Source: Limnomonas spitsbergensis | Taxonomy: Eukaryota > Chlorophyta > Chlorophyceae > Chlamydomonadales | DNA: 64,000 nt | Assembly: GCA_037349105.1 (NCBI GenBank) | Contig: JAYJMM010000021.1 | Location: 744,001 to 808,000 of the forward strand | Direction: 5' to 3' | Shown here: positions 1 to 11,214 of the stretch, in pieces | Layout of the letters: every line of letters begins with the position of its first letter | How positions within the stretch are numbered: position 1 is the first letter of the stretch | Translations under genes and position numbers: made by a program | The notes under the pieces: generated by a model | Database searches by the model: none | Seen by the model: the letters and a program-made list of their open reading frames with translations, nothing else | What the model was told of the DNA's origin: nothing

Positions 1-1353
1 GTATGTATGTATCTAATGTAGTTGTACGAAAATCTTGGATTTTTAGGGTTTATCTGGGACCATTGATTGTGTCTTTACCTGTCCCACCCTGTTGTATCAT
101 TTGTTGTGTATCAATATTCAGCCGCTTCCAGCTACACCTGAAGCTATGTAAAAAAAAAGTACCGGTATACGACTCAAATTTGTTTTGATTGCACCGAAAT
201 GCTTCTCTCCCTTAATGGCCCCGCAGTAGGCGCCAGTGTAAGACTGACCTCTTGCCATGCCTTTTCTTTGGCCGACACTTGGTGTGTCAGTCACGCGCAG
301 CAGGATGAGATACAAGAAGGACCCTCCTGAACATGTTCCACGTTATTTCTCATGAAAACTGGAAGTAAAGCAGTAGGGGGCGGCTTTATGTCATTTTACA
401 GGACGGATAAGTGGGATGTTAATAACTTCACACCTCTGGGCCATGCTGAAAATGAGCTCGGCCACGTCGGCAAACAAAAAGCCAGCTAGGAAAGACGGCA
501 CAAAAGGCAAGAAAGGTACAGAGAGCCAAACAATGAGGATCTCTTAGATTTCACAAAAGCTTATTTTGCGAATAACGTCCCAGCCTCGAGAAAACTACAT
601 AATATGATGTCACTGCATAGGGTAGGGCCAGGGCTTTCCAACGACCCCTGTGCATGGTGAACGTTAAGTACCCGGTCAACGCATGTCAAACTACGAGGGG
701 GGGGTCCAAGGCCCTAAAAAACGTTGGCTTTTTTCCTTGAAAGCCGGGATACCCTCCCAAACATCTTCAGGTGCAACTCCCATGTCAAACGAATGAGTTT
801 TGGAGAATTAGGGGGGATGGGGTCCCTGCTTTTTTTTCTGCCCCCCCCTCGATGTGAACTACCATACTTCCTCAATCCCCCACGCCCCTCCTCATGCGCA
901 CCGTACGTTTATTTTCAACAAAATTGTTTAACACTGAAGTTTCCAGTGACATAGCGATTATGACTGCGCCCACCACCTCCTTTTTAAGCAACTGCAAGCA
1001 TTCTTACTGAGCTAGGGAGCTTGGGTGTAACGTCATTGACTGAGCTTGGGAGCTTACCCTAGGAATGGCATTGCGTTCCTAAAGATCTACCATTCGACAT
1101 CATAAACTGTCGGAGAACACTGAGGAGTCTCTAGTGGTATTACCCTGAGCTATCATGCAGCCCAGTCACTGAGCTGCATTTGTAATGCGGCAACAGAAAC
1201 GCCATCTGCTGAACTCTGTTGCTCACGGTATTCCAGTCAAAATCCACACTTTCCTGCTGCATATTTATTTGTTGCTTGTTTACAAACTCAATGAGATCCA
1301 GAGTCACTAACTCCATGAATCTGCAACACATCAAGGAATTCTTGAACAAAGGA
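1..1353. other. unassigned sequence upstream of CapA-like gene
   Basis: No protein family, RNA gene or mobile element was recognised. The short open frames here have no family-like pattern. The last few hundred bases should hold the promoter and 5' leader of the CapA-like gene at 1354, but no core element stands out. Two imperfect copies of a short phrase (gagctagggagctt and gagcttgggagctt, about 1010-1055) are visible. Confidence 0.5.
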
Positions 1354-3127
1354 ATGTCGACCAAGATAATTTTGACAGGGGACGTGATGACGGGTCGTGG
1401 AATCGACCAGGTGTGATGCTAATCAATGCAGTAGTGGCATTGTTTGATTTAGATAGATCATCACAGCCCTTTTCCATTGCATCATCCACTGACACAGCAG
1501 TCAGCATGTTCCGCGTGTTCCGTAAAACTTTGGCCCGTGAATTTCGTAACCTGTGACCGGAATGTGACTGGAATCCAGGTCATGAAGCAACTCTGTAAGC
1601 CCCACCTGGTTGAATCCTGGGTCAAGGACGCAAGAGAGTACGTGGCTCTAGCTGAGACAGTCAACGGCCGCGTGCCTGCTCCTGTCCCTGCTGACTACAT
1701 CTGGGGCGATGCCCTACCTGCCATAAAACGCCACCAGCCCGTTGCAAGCATCATTAACTTGGAGACCGCTGTCACGACGGCGGAGGACGCATGGCCTGAC
1801 AAGGGCATCAACTATCGCATGCACCCGGCCAACACGGACTGCCTAGTCGCAGCTGGCGTCACGGCATGCGTACTGGCCAACAACCATGTGCTGGACTGGG
1901 GCTATGCTGGCTTTGAGGAAACGTTGCAGGCACTGAGCCATGCTAAGCTGAAGCTTGCCGGTGCGGGCAGCACCGCCGATGAAGCCATGGCCCCGGCAGA
2001 GCTGCCCCTGACGGGACCTACAGGCAGCCAGCTGTTAGTTTTCTCAGTGGCAACCTAGAGCAGCGGCGTTCCCCGGGCGTGGGCAGCTGCTGGGGGTGAG
2101 GGGCAGGCACACAGCCGGCCCGGCATAGCACTGCTCTCGGACCTGTCCAAATCCACAGCTGACAAGCTTGCCGCACACATCTTTGGACGCAGGCAGCCCG
2201 GCGACCGCGTGGTGCTCTCCATTCACTGGGGGAGCAACTGGGTCCTGCAGGTCCCCGCAGCGCACCGTGCCTTCGCCCATCGCCTCATAGACCTGGGGGC
2301 CATCGACATGCTGCACGGCCACTCCTCCCACCATCCACTGCCCGTGGAGGTGTACCGCGGCAAGCTCATCGTGTATGGGTGCGGCGACATGATCAACGCT
2401 TATGAGGGCATCAGGCACTCGCCGGGGCTGCAGGTGCGCGTGCCTGAGGGGAACAGAGCAAAGAAGTCCAACTTGGGTCAGCAGAACCTGAGGGGTGGTT
2501 GATGCTGCATACTTCGATTGCTGGATGTGCGCCCTTTCCCCCCCCCTTGAGAAGGCAGGAGACTAGGATATTTTCCTCAGCGGGACTGCATGTTACCTTG
2601 GGAGTAAAATTTGGAAACTGGACCCATTTCTTAATTTTTAGCTTATAGTGTCTTGTCAGTTTATTCTGGCCTCTCTCCCCCTCTGCTTCTAAGGCGCCCT
2701 CGTTGCTAACATGTCAGGGTCAATTGCGCAAATCAGATGTCTGCACTTCATCTGACGACCAAACCCCTGTTTCCAAGCTGTCAAGTTTTGTGAAGTTTTT
2801 ACAGTCCAGCGGGTAAATCACATTTTGAGCTATTAACGCCTTACCGGTATGTTCTGGCCTCCCTCCGTAATAACTTCAAGACAGGGCAGTATGCACTCGG
2901 ATGTCAGCTGCCTGTACTTTGCAACGCTGGCGGCTGACAGTGGCTGCCTGGAGAGGCTGGATTTGGTACCGCTACAGCTGGTTCGGTTCCGCTTGGAAGA
3001 TGCTGACGAGGACGCACGGAACTACCTGGCTGGCATCTTCAACGGCGTCAGCCTGCCAGGTCTTGGGACCTGCGTGCAGGAAGGTTTCGCCCACGAATTT
3101 TCGTTGGTGTGGGATTGGAGCAAGTAG
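1354..3127 (+). CDS. CapA/PGA_cap-family metallophosphatase-like protein, 3 exons, with an internal TAG
   Basis: Seen: exons 1354-1410, 1579-2433 and 2885-3127; both introns are GT-AG and phase 0. The ATG at 1354 opens MSTKIILTGDVMTGRGIDQ, and the GDVM-GRG motif is the usual N-terminus of this family. Further family motifs follow in order: NLETAV (about 1757), ANNHVLDWG (about 1876), SIHWGSNW (about 2218), HGHSSHHP (about 2314), YGCGDMINAYEG (about 2380) and a C-terminal domain ending DWSK. The spliced length is about 384 codons, a normal family size. Known: CapA/PGA_cap proteins have a calcineurin-like phosphoesterase fold and are linked in bacteria to poly-gamma-glutamate capsule synthesis; many homologues have no assigned reaction. 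Odd: TAG at 2056-2058 interrupts the frame between FSVAT and SSGVPRAW, with homology continuing in the same frame on both sides. Either the gene is inactive, the stop is read through, or the base is wrong. Inference: bacterial-type gene acquired by transfer, later gaining introns. The function in the alga is unknown. Confidence 0.82.
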
Positions 3128-4004
3128 GCTGGGCTGGCATGGTAATGCCTGGCACTGGCAGCTGTACCATTCAATTTATTGTGGGGGGAGAAATCGCTTT
3201 GTGAAGAGGAACAATCTTGCACAGAAAGTCCCTCATTATACTTATATTTCGTGTACATGCAGGAGCAATGCAGTTAGCCAACCTAGAGCAATGCAGTTAG
3301 CCTACCTCTGTTTGATGAGTGTTCTTCAATCTACATAATCTACACTGGTGGCTCCGCTGCATTTCCGCCCCAATATCATGGGTTGCCTGGTTTCTGAGTA
3401 AGTGGCTGCTCCAGCTGCTTTTCGTGGCATATTCTCCACAGCCGATTTTTTTTTCAGATTTCATCATTTTCACAAAGTAACACAGCAATTTTTCTTCCTT
3501 TTTTTACATTAACCAGCTTGGCAAACAAATGCAGACGGACAGATGGTCCCGATGGCCGGGAATTTGCCTGATGGATCACCGAAATTCATCATGAACAGGA
3601 GTTCCAATGGGACACTTGCCCCGGTGCAATAAAAGGCCCTGCCTGATTGAACCCTGCTGCAAACTGGACAGTTTATTGCAGCACTGATTGACACTTGTAA
3701 CAGCCTGAAACTTATTAAGAAATAACCTGCGCACCTTCTACTATACTCATATCCCTGCAACTAACTGTCTGAGCACACACAAACATCTTTCAAAATATAT
3801 GTACAGTTATTAACAAATCATAATCAACAAAGCAAACATTGCAAATCAACAAATCATGATCAACATAGCCGTGCGTGCCAGTCTAGCTACTAATACGGCA
3901 ACAGAGCAACGAAGAACGACCAATGTGTAAATATCTACAAAAATCACCTGACAAGCTGCCTACAATGCAGCCCAATTGGGATGACAAGGGAAAGAAAACA
4001 ATGT
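3128..4004. other. 3' intergenic region between convergent CapA-like and pherophorin genes
   Basis: Both flanking genes end here, so this stretch should contain two 3' untranslated regions. It is AT-richer than the genes. No open frame resembles a protein family. TGTAA, the usual poly(A) motif of volvocine-type algae, occurs on the + strand near 3695 and 3923, but I cannot tell which, if any, is used. Confidence 0.5.
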
Positions 4005-7000
4005 TTACAAAGCGTTGGTGTTGGTCCCACAGCAGAGGCTGTTGTCATTGGGAATGAGGCCGTACCCTGCCCACCACAGCTCCCCGTTATAGAGGAACTG
4101 CTCAGGCGTCGCACAAGCAAGGTTTCCTTCATCCAAGGTAATAGTGACCGAGGTGGATTGGGGGCAGCTGCCAGAGAAGCCGGGGCACAGGCCAACAACC
4201 TGCAGATGCACGAGATTTGCCGTCAGTGAAATTCGTAAATCTGGATTCGTGCTTTCGTTGAAGTTCAGCAAAGCATCAAGTGCATCAGTGGAGGTATCTG
4301 TGGCAACAACTGACTGACTCTGTGGCATGGCAACAACTTACTGACTCTGTGGCATGGCAACAACTAAATGACTCTGTGGCATAGCAACAACTAAATGACT
4401 CAAGTGCATCAGTGGAGGTATCTGTGGCAACAACCAACTGCCGCTTTCAGCGAGCAGGAAGCCAGGCACCCATTGCAGAGACTGGTGCCCCTCCTTGGCA
4501 ATCCTGAATCACAGTTTCCAGTCCAGCCCGTGGCAGATATTGTATAAAGGAAAAGGCGTACCTTGGCAACTAGAACTTGCTCGCCAGATGCAAACCCAGT
4601 GGGAGGCTGCACAGGCCACGTCTGCATTCCGTAGGAGGGCTTCAGGGATGTGCCTGCCACTGACACAATGGCGCCTCGGCAGGCGGCTGCATGCAGGATG
4701 AAGTGGCAGGAGGCAGGAGAGAGGGGTCAGCCTGGCCAATGGAGGAGGAGTTACCACCAACTTGTATATACGAGCTGCAGGCAACCATAATTCTAAGAAG
4801 GCACTGGCATGCAAGAAATGGCGGATGCTTATGATTCTTAAATTCAAGGTCCCTGATTATTAAGATCTTCTCCTTGATAAGATTTAGTGCTGGATCACTG
4901 AGTATACAGCACAGGAAACTTGCAGGACTTCTATCCCCCCCAACCGATTGGTTGGGCGCCCACGCGGCCGAGCCTTTTAAGCAGGGCCCAGACGTGTAAT
5001 GGACAGCGCAGGAAACTCACGATTAATGACGAACTCGATTTTCTGCAGAGATGACGTGCAGCAGTCTAGAGAAGCATTGCATGCACCATTGGAGGAGATG
5101 TCAAACGTGATTGAGGTCTTGTTCGACAGGCCTTCCACAATCCAGGGGAATCCCTGTGGAAGGAGAGTGTGGTACATGCATAATCTGTGAGCCCAGGGAC
5201 AGGTATTCAAACATGCAAGAATAAGAGAGGAGAACAAAGGCCATGTCTGGTTTATAAGAGTATTTTGTATGATGAGCGCCCATGGGTCAAAAATAATTAA
5301 AGCATGCACCGACAGACTTAGACATTTGTGAATATTTGCCTTGTATTCCGGAGAGCTATGACGGCTGCGTTATGATTGGCGCTTTACCTTGTTGGCAGTC
5401 CCTGAGTACACGCCTCCGTTGATAGCTGAGTTTCCGGGGTAGCAAGGGTGAGGGAAGTCACGGAAGGGAGGGGGGGGAGGAGGGGAGGGGGGAGGATAGG
5501 GGGGAGTGGTGGGAGGAGGAGGTGTTGGAGGAGGAGGGGAGGGAGGGGGAGGCATGGGAGGAGGAGGCGAGGGAGGAGGAGGCATGGGAGGGGAGGGAGG
5601 AGGAGGGGAGGGAGGAAGAGGTGGGGGAGGGGAGGGAGGAGGAGGGGAGAGAGGAAGAGGAGGGGGAGGGGAGGGAGGAGGAGGGGGGAGAGGAAGAGGA
5701 GGGGGAGGGGAGGCAGGAAGAGATGGGGGAGAGGAAGGAGGATAGGGGGAGGGAGAAAGAGGGGAAGGGGCGGGAGGAGGAGGGGAGGGAGGAGAAAGGG
5801 AGGGAGGAGGAGGGGAGGGAGGAGAAAGGGAGGGAGGAGGAGGGGAGGGTGAAAGGGAGGGAGAGGGAGGAGGGGGAGATAGAGCGGAAGGGGAAGGAGG
5901 GGGTAGTAGAAGCGGGCTTGGGGGGAGGGGAGGGGAGGCGTCGGCACAAGGTGTGCCATTGTCAGTGAAGTTGCATCCACATGAGGCTACTGCACCCAGA
6001 TTGATACCACATGTGAAACCTCCATAACCGATGTTGGAAGCAATGGCCTGTGGGAGATGGGAGGTTTGATGTCAGGATTCCAGGGACATGCATGCAGTTG
6101 TTCGATCAATCATACCCTTCATGGGCGTGGACATGAGAATGGGCACGTTGTTCTATTTGTTGAGGCAATTTCAGTCCGTGAATCAAAATTGTAGATTGTT
6201 GAATGCGACAGGTGCTCGCAAACTGAAGAAGTAAGTTGGTTATTCTGGTTATTCAGACAGCAGCAGGGACGGAAGAGTGTGAATCAGGCAGAAGGCAGCA
6301 ACAGACAAGCCGTCCCCAAACCTACCGCTAAAGAGGAGCCTGTGGTCAAGGACCGGCATATTGTGGTGGTGTCACTGTATCCGCTTGCGCACGTGGTCAC
6401 GCAGTGCCTCGTGGTAGAGGAGCAGTTGAAGATCAGGCTATCCTGACTCCCGAGGACATAGTATGACCCCATGACGTTGGACAATGCGGTGCATGTGGAC
6501 TGGGTTGGCAGTGTGGGCTGCTGGGGGTTGAGGGGTGCCCTAACAACACAAAAGGTAACGCATAGCTGGCACACGGGAGGGGAAAGTGGAGAGGGAGGAG
6601 TGGGAGGAGATAGCATGGGAGAGGGAGGGGGGGGCGTGGAAGATGGAGGAGTGGGAGAGAGAGATGGAGGGGGAGAAGTGGGAGGAGTGGGGGGAGGAGG
6701 GGGAGTGGGAGGAGGAGTGGAGGCAGGAGGAGGCAAGGATTTTGGTGGAGGTGGAGGAGGAGGGGGAGGGGGGGGAGGCGGCGGAGGGGGGGGAGGTGGG
6801 TACGAAGGAGCATAGGAAGGAGGGTAAGGAGAAGGGGGGTAAGGAGGTGGGTAAGGAGGAGGATAGGAAGGAGGGTAAGGCGCAGGGGGGTAAGGAGGAG
6901 GAGGAGGACGAGGGCTCGGGGGAAGTGGAGGGGAGGAGTCTGCACATGGAGTGCCGTTATCGGCAAACAAGCAGCCACACGTGTCCGCTGCCCCCAGGCT

Positions 7001-8951
7001 TATTCCACACGTGAAGCCGCCGTAGCCGATGTCGGCAGAGATGGCCTGCAGACAATCAGACCTTTGTCAGTATTAAGAGGTGGGCAATATGGATGGGCGG
7101 GGTTAATAAAATAATGCGCCCGCCAAGCCTCAGGTATGTGTGCTAGGTAATCGACTTGTTTTTTGGCACTTTCGGAATTGGTCAACCCCAAGGGACGGGC
7201 ACATTCGCAGAAGCTAGGCATGCAACTGTCAACGCGAGCAAACAAGATGGACACACATAGGCACCGATACACAACTTTATCATTACATGATCCTTCACAT
7301 TGTGGGAGCAGTTTTTAAAAGTTACAGATTCACAAATGCACCAGCGAGTACCCACCACAAGAGTGGTGCCTGTGTTGAAAGACTGGCAGACAGTGGTGGT
7401 GTCACTAGTGCCGGTAGCGCAAGCTGTTACGCAGTTTGTGGTTTGGAAGGAGCAAGCAAAGCTCAGGCCATTCTGATTCCCGAGGATATCGAGGCTGTAC
7501 GAGGCCATGTAGTCGGACAGGGCAGTGCATGTGGAATGTGAGGGCAGTGTGGGTTGCTGGGGGTTGGTGGGTGTCTTAGAGACACAGAAAGTTACACATA
7601 TCTTGCACTCGGGAGGTGGGGGAGGTGGGGGAGGAGAAGGAGAGGGAGGACGGGGGGAAGGAGTGGGAGAGGGGGGAGGAGGCATGGGAGGGAGGGGAGG
7701 GGGGGGAGAGGGAGGAGGAGGGGACGGTGGGGGAGGATAAGGGGGAGGGGAGGAAGGGGGAGGAGAGGGGGGAGGGTGGGAAGGGGGGGGAGGAGAGGGT
7801 GGAGGAGGGGAGGAAGGTGGAGGAGGAGAGAGGGGAGGAGGGGAGGGGGGAGGATTTGAGAGAGGCATAGGCTGGTTCACTGGACAGCATATAGGGTATT
7901 CACTCGTTTCGACAGCATAGTTGATCGGGAAGTAAAAGCTCCCCTGCCATGGCTGAAAGAATGAAGTCATAGTTGGGCATGCGACCGCCTCAGATTTGTA
8001 ACATATCTGAGATCCAGAGATGGAAGGCGTGATGGGGAAGCTGTACGATTTGATTGTCGAGCCGCCATCTGCATACAGATTCCACTGTACGTTGTCGGGG
8101 ACCACCTGACCATCCACGTAGAAGCCTTGCTTGGTGTCGAAGTCGGATTGGCAGGCAGGATCTGAAGGGTTGCGAAAGAGAGGTCACGCAGAAGTCAGAT
8201 TATCCACCATCCGACAGACAATGGTTGTCTCACCGCAGATGCATTGAAAAGGCATGGCATAGTTATGTGTGAACCCTAGTGTGAACAGCCATCAACACAA
8301 AAATTGTCATCATGATGAAATGACATCGATGCTGGATTGCATCCTAGACATGCAGGGAACGGATATGGGAAAGGACAGCCCTGTTTGTTTCTGCAGTTCA
8401 GCTACAATTCAGCTACATCTCGGCCTGCGGCCAAAGAGGCCTAATACACCCTTCAGCTTGAGCCACCCTTGGTCCCCTTTCGCCCAGTGGTGACTATCCA
8501 ATGGTCCCAAAGGACATCTGGCGCACACTAAACATACAGCATAGGGAAGGCACTTACTGACGCCAATGACGAGGCGGCTGCCACCAGAGGTGGACAAGAG
8601 GTTGTAGCAAGTGCTTGGGTTGGTGACAGGGCCGAGGTACGTCATGTTCATGCAGTACATGCCATGAGTGACCTCAATGGGAGCGGTTAGATGGTACGGC
8701 AAGCTGGACGCAGAGTAGTCCGAGCAGCGGTGGTAGGGGAAGTTTGGCTCCGTCCTGTATGAACAGTCAGCACAGGACACATTTAGCTGAAAGTATGAAC
8801 AGGCCAAAATGATGAGGCAGGGTGTTGTTTCATCGGTTGAAGGCTCTGCATTGCCATCTTACCTATGTGCTGCTACACAAGCATTTTTATGAAGGTTCGG
8901 TGTGAAGCCGGAAAGAACGAGGAAGCAGAGGACAGGCAGAGTATTTATCAT
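4005..8951 (-). CDS. secreted multi-domain pherophorin-like extracellular matrix protein, 8 exons
   Basis: Seen: exons (minus strand) 8951-8863, 8754-8558, 8161-7356, 7045-6326, 6047-5388, 5153-5021, 4686-4562 and 4199-4005. All introns are GT-AG, all phases agree, and the total is 2,925 nt (974 aa plus TAA). The start MINTLPVLCFLVLSGF is a signal peptide. Order: signal peptide; pherophorin domain 1 (FPYHRC ... VIGVNPACQ ... ICCPV, 8754-7870); Ser/Pro hinge (7868-7620); Cys-rich module X1 starting CKICVTFC (7617-6955); hinge (6935-6770 and on); module X2 starting CQLCVTFC (6554-5950); hinge (5940-5460); pherophorin domain 2 (FPHPCYPG ... QKIEFVINPACRGA ... CPQSTSVTITL ... LCCG, 5450-4005). 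Known: pherophorins (DUF3707 domain) are Hyp-rich glycoproteins of the volvocine and Chlamydomonas cell wall or matrix; the hinges form polyproline-II rods. X1 and X2 are clear duplicates that share an intron at the same place. Exact splice sites are inferred by eye. Confidence 0.88.
5456..5950 (-). repeat. Ser/Pro-rich hinge-coding tract (purine-rich on + strand)
   Basis: About 490 bp of nearly pure GGA/GGG-type repeats on the + strand encode the hinge between module X2 and pherophorin domain 2. The minus strand has no stop in any frame, so several antisense and out-of-frame open frames here are shadows. The coding frame is fixed by the flanking Cys-rich modules (upstream DNGTPCADA, downstream FRDFPHPCYPG). 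Smaller tracts of the same kind lie at 6560-6935 and 7617-7868. Confidence 0.85.
8393..8530 (+). repeat. short interspersed repeat copy 1 (family A, SINE/MITE-like)
   Basis: Lies in intron 2 of the pherophorin gene. It opens with ttcagctacaattcagctac, then the cggcctgcggcc block, then cccagtggtgac and ccaaaggacatctggcgcac, the order seen in the other copies. I see no pol III boxes. Confidence 0.65.
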
Positions 8952-10479
8952 GCTTTGGGTGTTGGTTGGTGCGTTTGTCTGTGGGCACGCACTTCCTGTT
9001 AGGCATACATGTAAAATAAAATTATCACGAAGACTAGGTCCGACCCCAGATGGTGCTTTCATTGCTCCGCAAACATCCTCACCAAGATCGCCCCGATTTG
9101 CCTGGCACTAGTCTGGATGCACATGGGCTACTGGGCTCATGAGTGATAGCATGCAAGCCCTCACTGTTCAATCATGGACTCATGGCACACCGCCACACCC
9201 TGCCCATCAGTGTTTAGTACTCGAGGGTGCTTCAGCTACACAGAAGCTACATCACAACTTATGACCAGGAAGGCAGGTGCAGCAATCCCTGCTCTTTGGT
9301 TGACTGGTCGTAGGTGGGTCAAGACTTGTACCCCATTGGCCCAGTATTGGCCGCTCAGCGGCCTGCCAAAGGTGGTCTGGTGTGCACTTAAACAAACACT
9401 GCTGCCTATCGAGGTGCGAAACTCTGTTGTACCCCCGGAATCTGCTTCTGGTAGCTTCCGGCAGCTTAGTTCTTACCCTGCAAGTGAGAAAATAAATATC
9501 CAGGTAAGCAGTCTGAGTTTCATGATCCTGGTCAGCTGCAAAGCTTGTGCGTTATGATGAACGATCTGCACTAGTGCCATGTTTACCGACCTCGACTGTG
9601 TGAGACGGTAGACAAGCTGCACAAGACCGTCAGCAGCAGCACGAGTTCAGCACCACCTTTAACCTGCGTTCATGCAGGGTTTCAGATTGCGTTTTCCTAC
9701 GTTTATATGAGTGCAATAAAGCAGACTAGATGGACATCCTAGTTTGGGGTGGCTCCGCACCGACCATGATTGTCTCGGCTGTTCTCGGGCAGTTCGACCG
9801 ACGGCCGGACGTGTGGATCCTCAGGTTTCCCGTTTTAGAGACTCCTCACTGCTCCCGATGGGCTCACGTGATTTTCCTTCCAAGGATTCAACAGCAACGT
9901 TCGAATTGAACTAAACTCTGCAGGTCCAAGCCACTGTGCCGATCTTATGCCTCCCGCCTCAGCTTCGCGGGAAGCTGTCGCGAAATTACGTTTTTTTGAA
10001 TTTTTACCTGCCGAACTGACCGACACCTGCACAACAACTGCTGTGCGCTACTGCAGGGTCTCACCTGTCCTGGCTTACTTACGCAACGAAACACGTGCCA
10101 TTCTCGTTTAAGCTACAGCTGCATTGGTAGCCATTGACGGGCGTCTGTCTTGCGGCGTGTGCTTGGCGTGTGACTCATGGCCGGTAAGTGTTAGTTGGCG
10201 TGTTGCTGCTTCTCTTGGATCCAATGCCACTTTCTACCTCCCTGAAACAAGGGATTTGCAGGTTTCCATCGACGAAGCATGGAGGTGCGGGTATACAATA
10301 TATCTTCGGGCAAAGTACTCTGCAAGGTAGTCCCTGCCAAGATTCATGGGGGTGAGAAGTGTACCTCAACTTGAATCTTGCATAATCTTATTGGGCGGTG
10401 ACTAACGCTGTGGCATTGCTGCCATCAGGGCAACAGGAAGAATATTCAAACCAATAATTTGTTTGCGTGGTCTACTCTG
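8952..10479. other. region upstream of the pherophorin gene; unassigned apart from one repeat copy
   Basis: The first few hundred bases must carry the pherophorin promoter on the minus strand. Apart from the family A repeat at 9225-9405, I recognise no gene. Open frames at 9835-10032 (-) and 10124-10330 (+) show no family pattern. Confidence 0.45.
9225..9405 (+). repeat. short interspersed repeat copy 2 (family A)
   Basis: Begins gggtgcttcagctacacaga and carries the cagcaatccctgctctttgg, ccattggcccagta and ctgccaaaggtggtctggtg blocks in the same order as copies at 28677, 53754 and 58870. It ends in ...cacttaaacaaac. About 180 bp. Confidence 0.75.
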
Positions 10480-10700
10480 ATTGGGTCTCGTGGTGGTTCC
10501 TGACAGCCAGGTCGGCTGTTACCCGGGGCATACATAATACATACAGCACGATTCTAATTGGTGGAGGAACTTGTTCCTCCCCCCTTTCGAAAGTTCCTCC
10601 ACCCAATCTCGTGGAACAGGTGTGGGGGAACGGGTGGAGGAACTTTCGAAAGGGTGGAGGAACGCATTCTTTTCCGCTGAGAGGGGGGGGTCCGCGGAAC
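10480..10700. repeat. fold-back repeat with GGTGGAGGAAC inverted motifs (family B, copy 1)
   Basis: The motif ggtggaggaac and its complement gttcctcc(acc) alternate several times around tttcgaaag, so this stretch can fold into hairpins. It also holds ggctgttacccggggc and cgattctaattggtggagga. The same words occur in opposite orientation near 18355-18475, which marks a dispersed element. No coding capacity. Confidence 0.6.
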
Positions 10701-10766
10701 TATTTAGCTATTGAGCGCATTAGTTGCCAGCGTGGCCGAGATATTTTTTGCGTCCTTTGCTTTCTA

Positions 10767-10845
10767 TATGAAAGAAAGAAAGAAAAAAACTACGCTCCGC
10801 AGGGGCGTGAGGGTTAAGGAAACAGCACGGCATGGGCCTAGTAGG
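10767..10845 (+). repeat. dispersed repeat family C, copy 1
   Basis: Pattern: atgaaagaaag, then actacgc, gcgtgagggttaag, then cacggcatgggcc. Two further copies lie at 34597-34690 and 52688-52780 on the same strand. No coding capacity was seen. Confidence 0.6.
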
Positions 10846-10905
10846 ATGTATGCTGCAGCATCACCTGAAAGAAGAGAACAATGTGTAGCTAGCACAAGCT
10901 CAAGA

Positions 10906-11110
10906 AATAACATTGGTTGTAGTGTCAATGTAACCCCAGTAGGCCTTGAGTGTGGCCCCCTCTGCATCACGTGTGACCGAGGACTCAGGCTCCCATGAAT
11001 TATGCTCAGGGCCAAATGTTTTCCATTGACCAAAAAATCATTGGATCGACGTGATTTGGATTTTTCGATGATTCAAAATCCGTTCAATGACGAAATTGGG
11101 TTCCCCATCA
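10906..11110 (-). pseudogene. chromodomain at the end of the chromovirus polyprotein, frameshifted
   Basis: The minus strand reads EPNFVIERILNHRK, then a frame change near DFLVN, then WKTFGPEHNSWEPESSV and a stop near 10906. The pattern (hydrophobic-V-E-x-I-L-x-H-R ... Y/F-L-V-x-W ... GPEHNSWEP) is a classic chromodomain. Known: in chromoviruses it tethers integrase to histone marks. A one-base deletion breaks it here. Confidence 0.8.
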
Positions 11111-11214
11111 ATCATGACAGGGTCCGGCGGCTGCACCCGCCCGTCAGTTTGAAATGGTTTGAGCTTGGATACATGAAAAACCGGGTGAATACGTAGAGTA
11201 TCTGGTAAATCAAG

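Noticed and set aside
5384..5980. Alternative Leu/Pro-, Ser/Pro-, Gly/Arg- or Glu/Gly-rich frames over the purine-rich tract
   Set aside because: Only the Ser/Pro frame connects to the Cys-rich pherophorin modules on both sides through phased introns.
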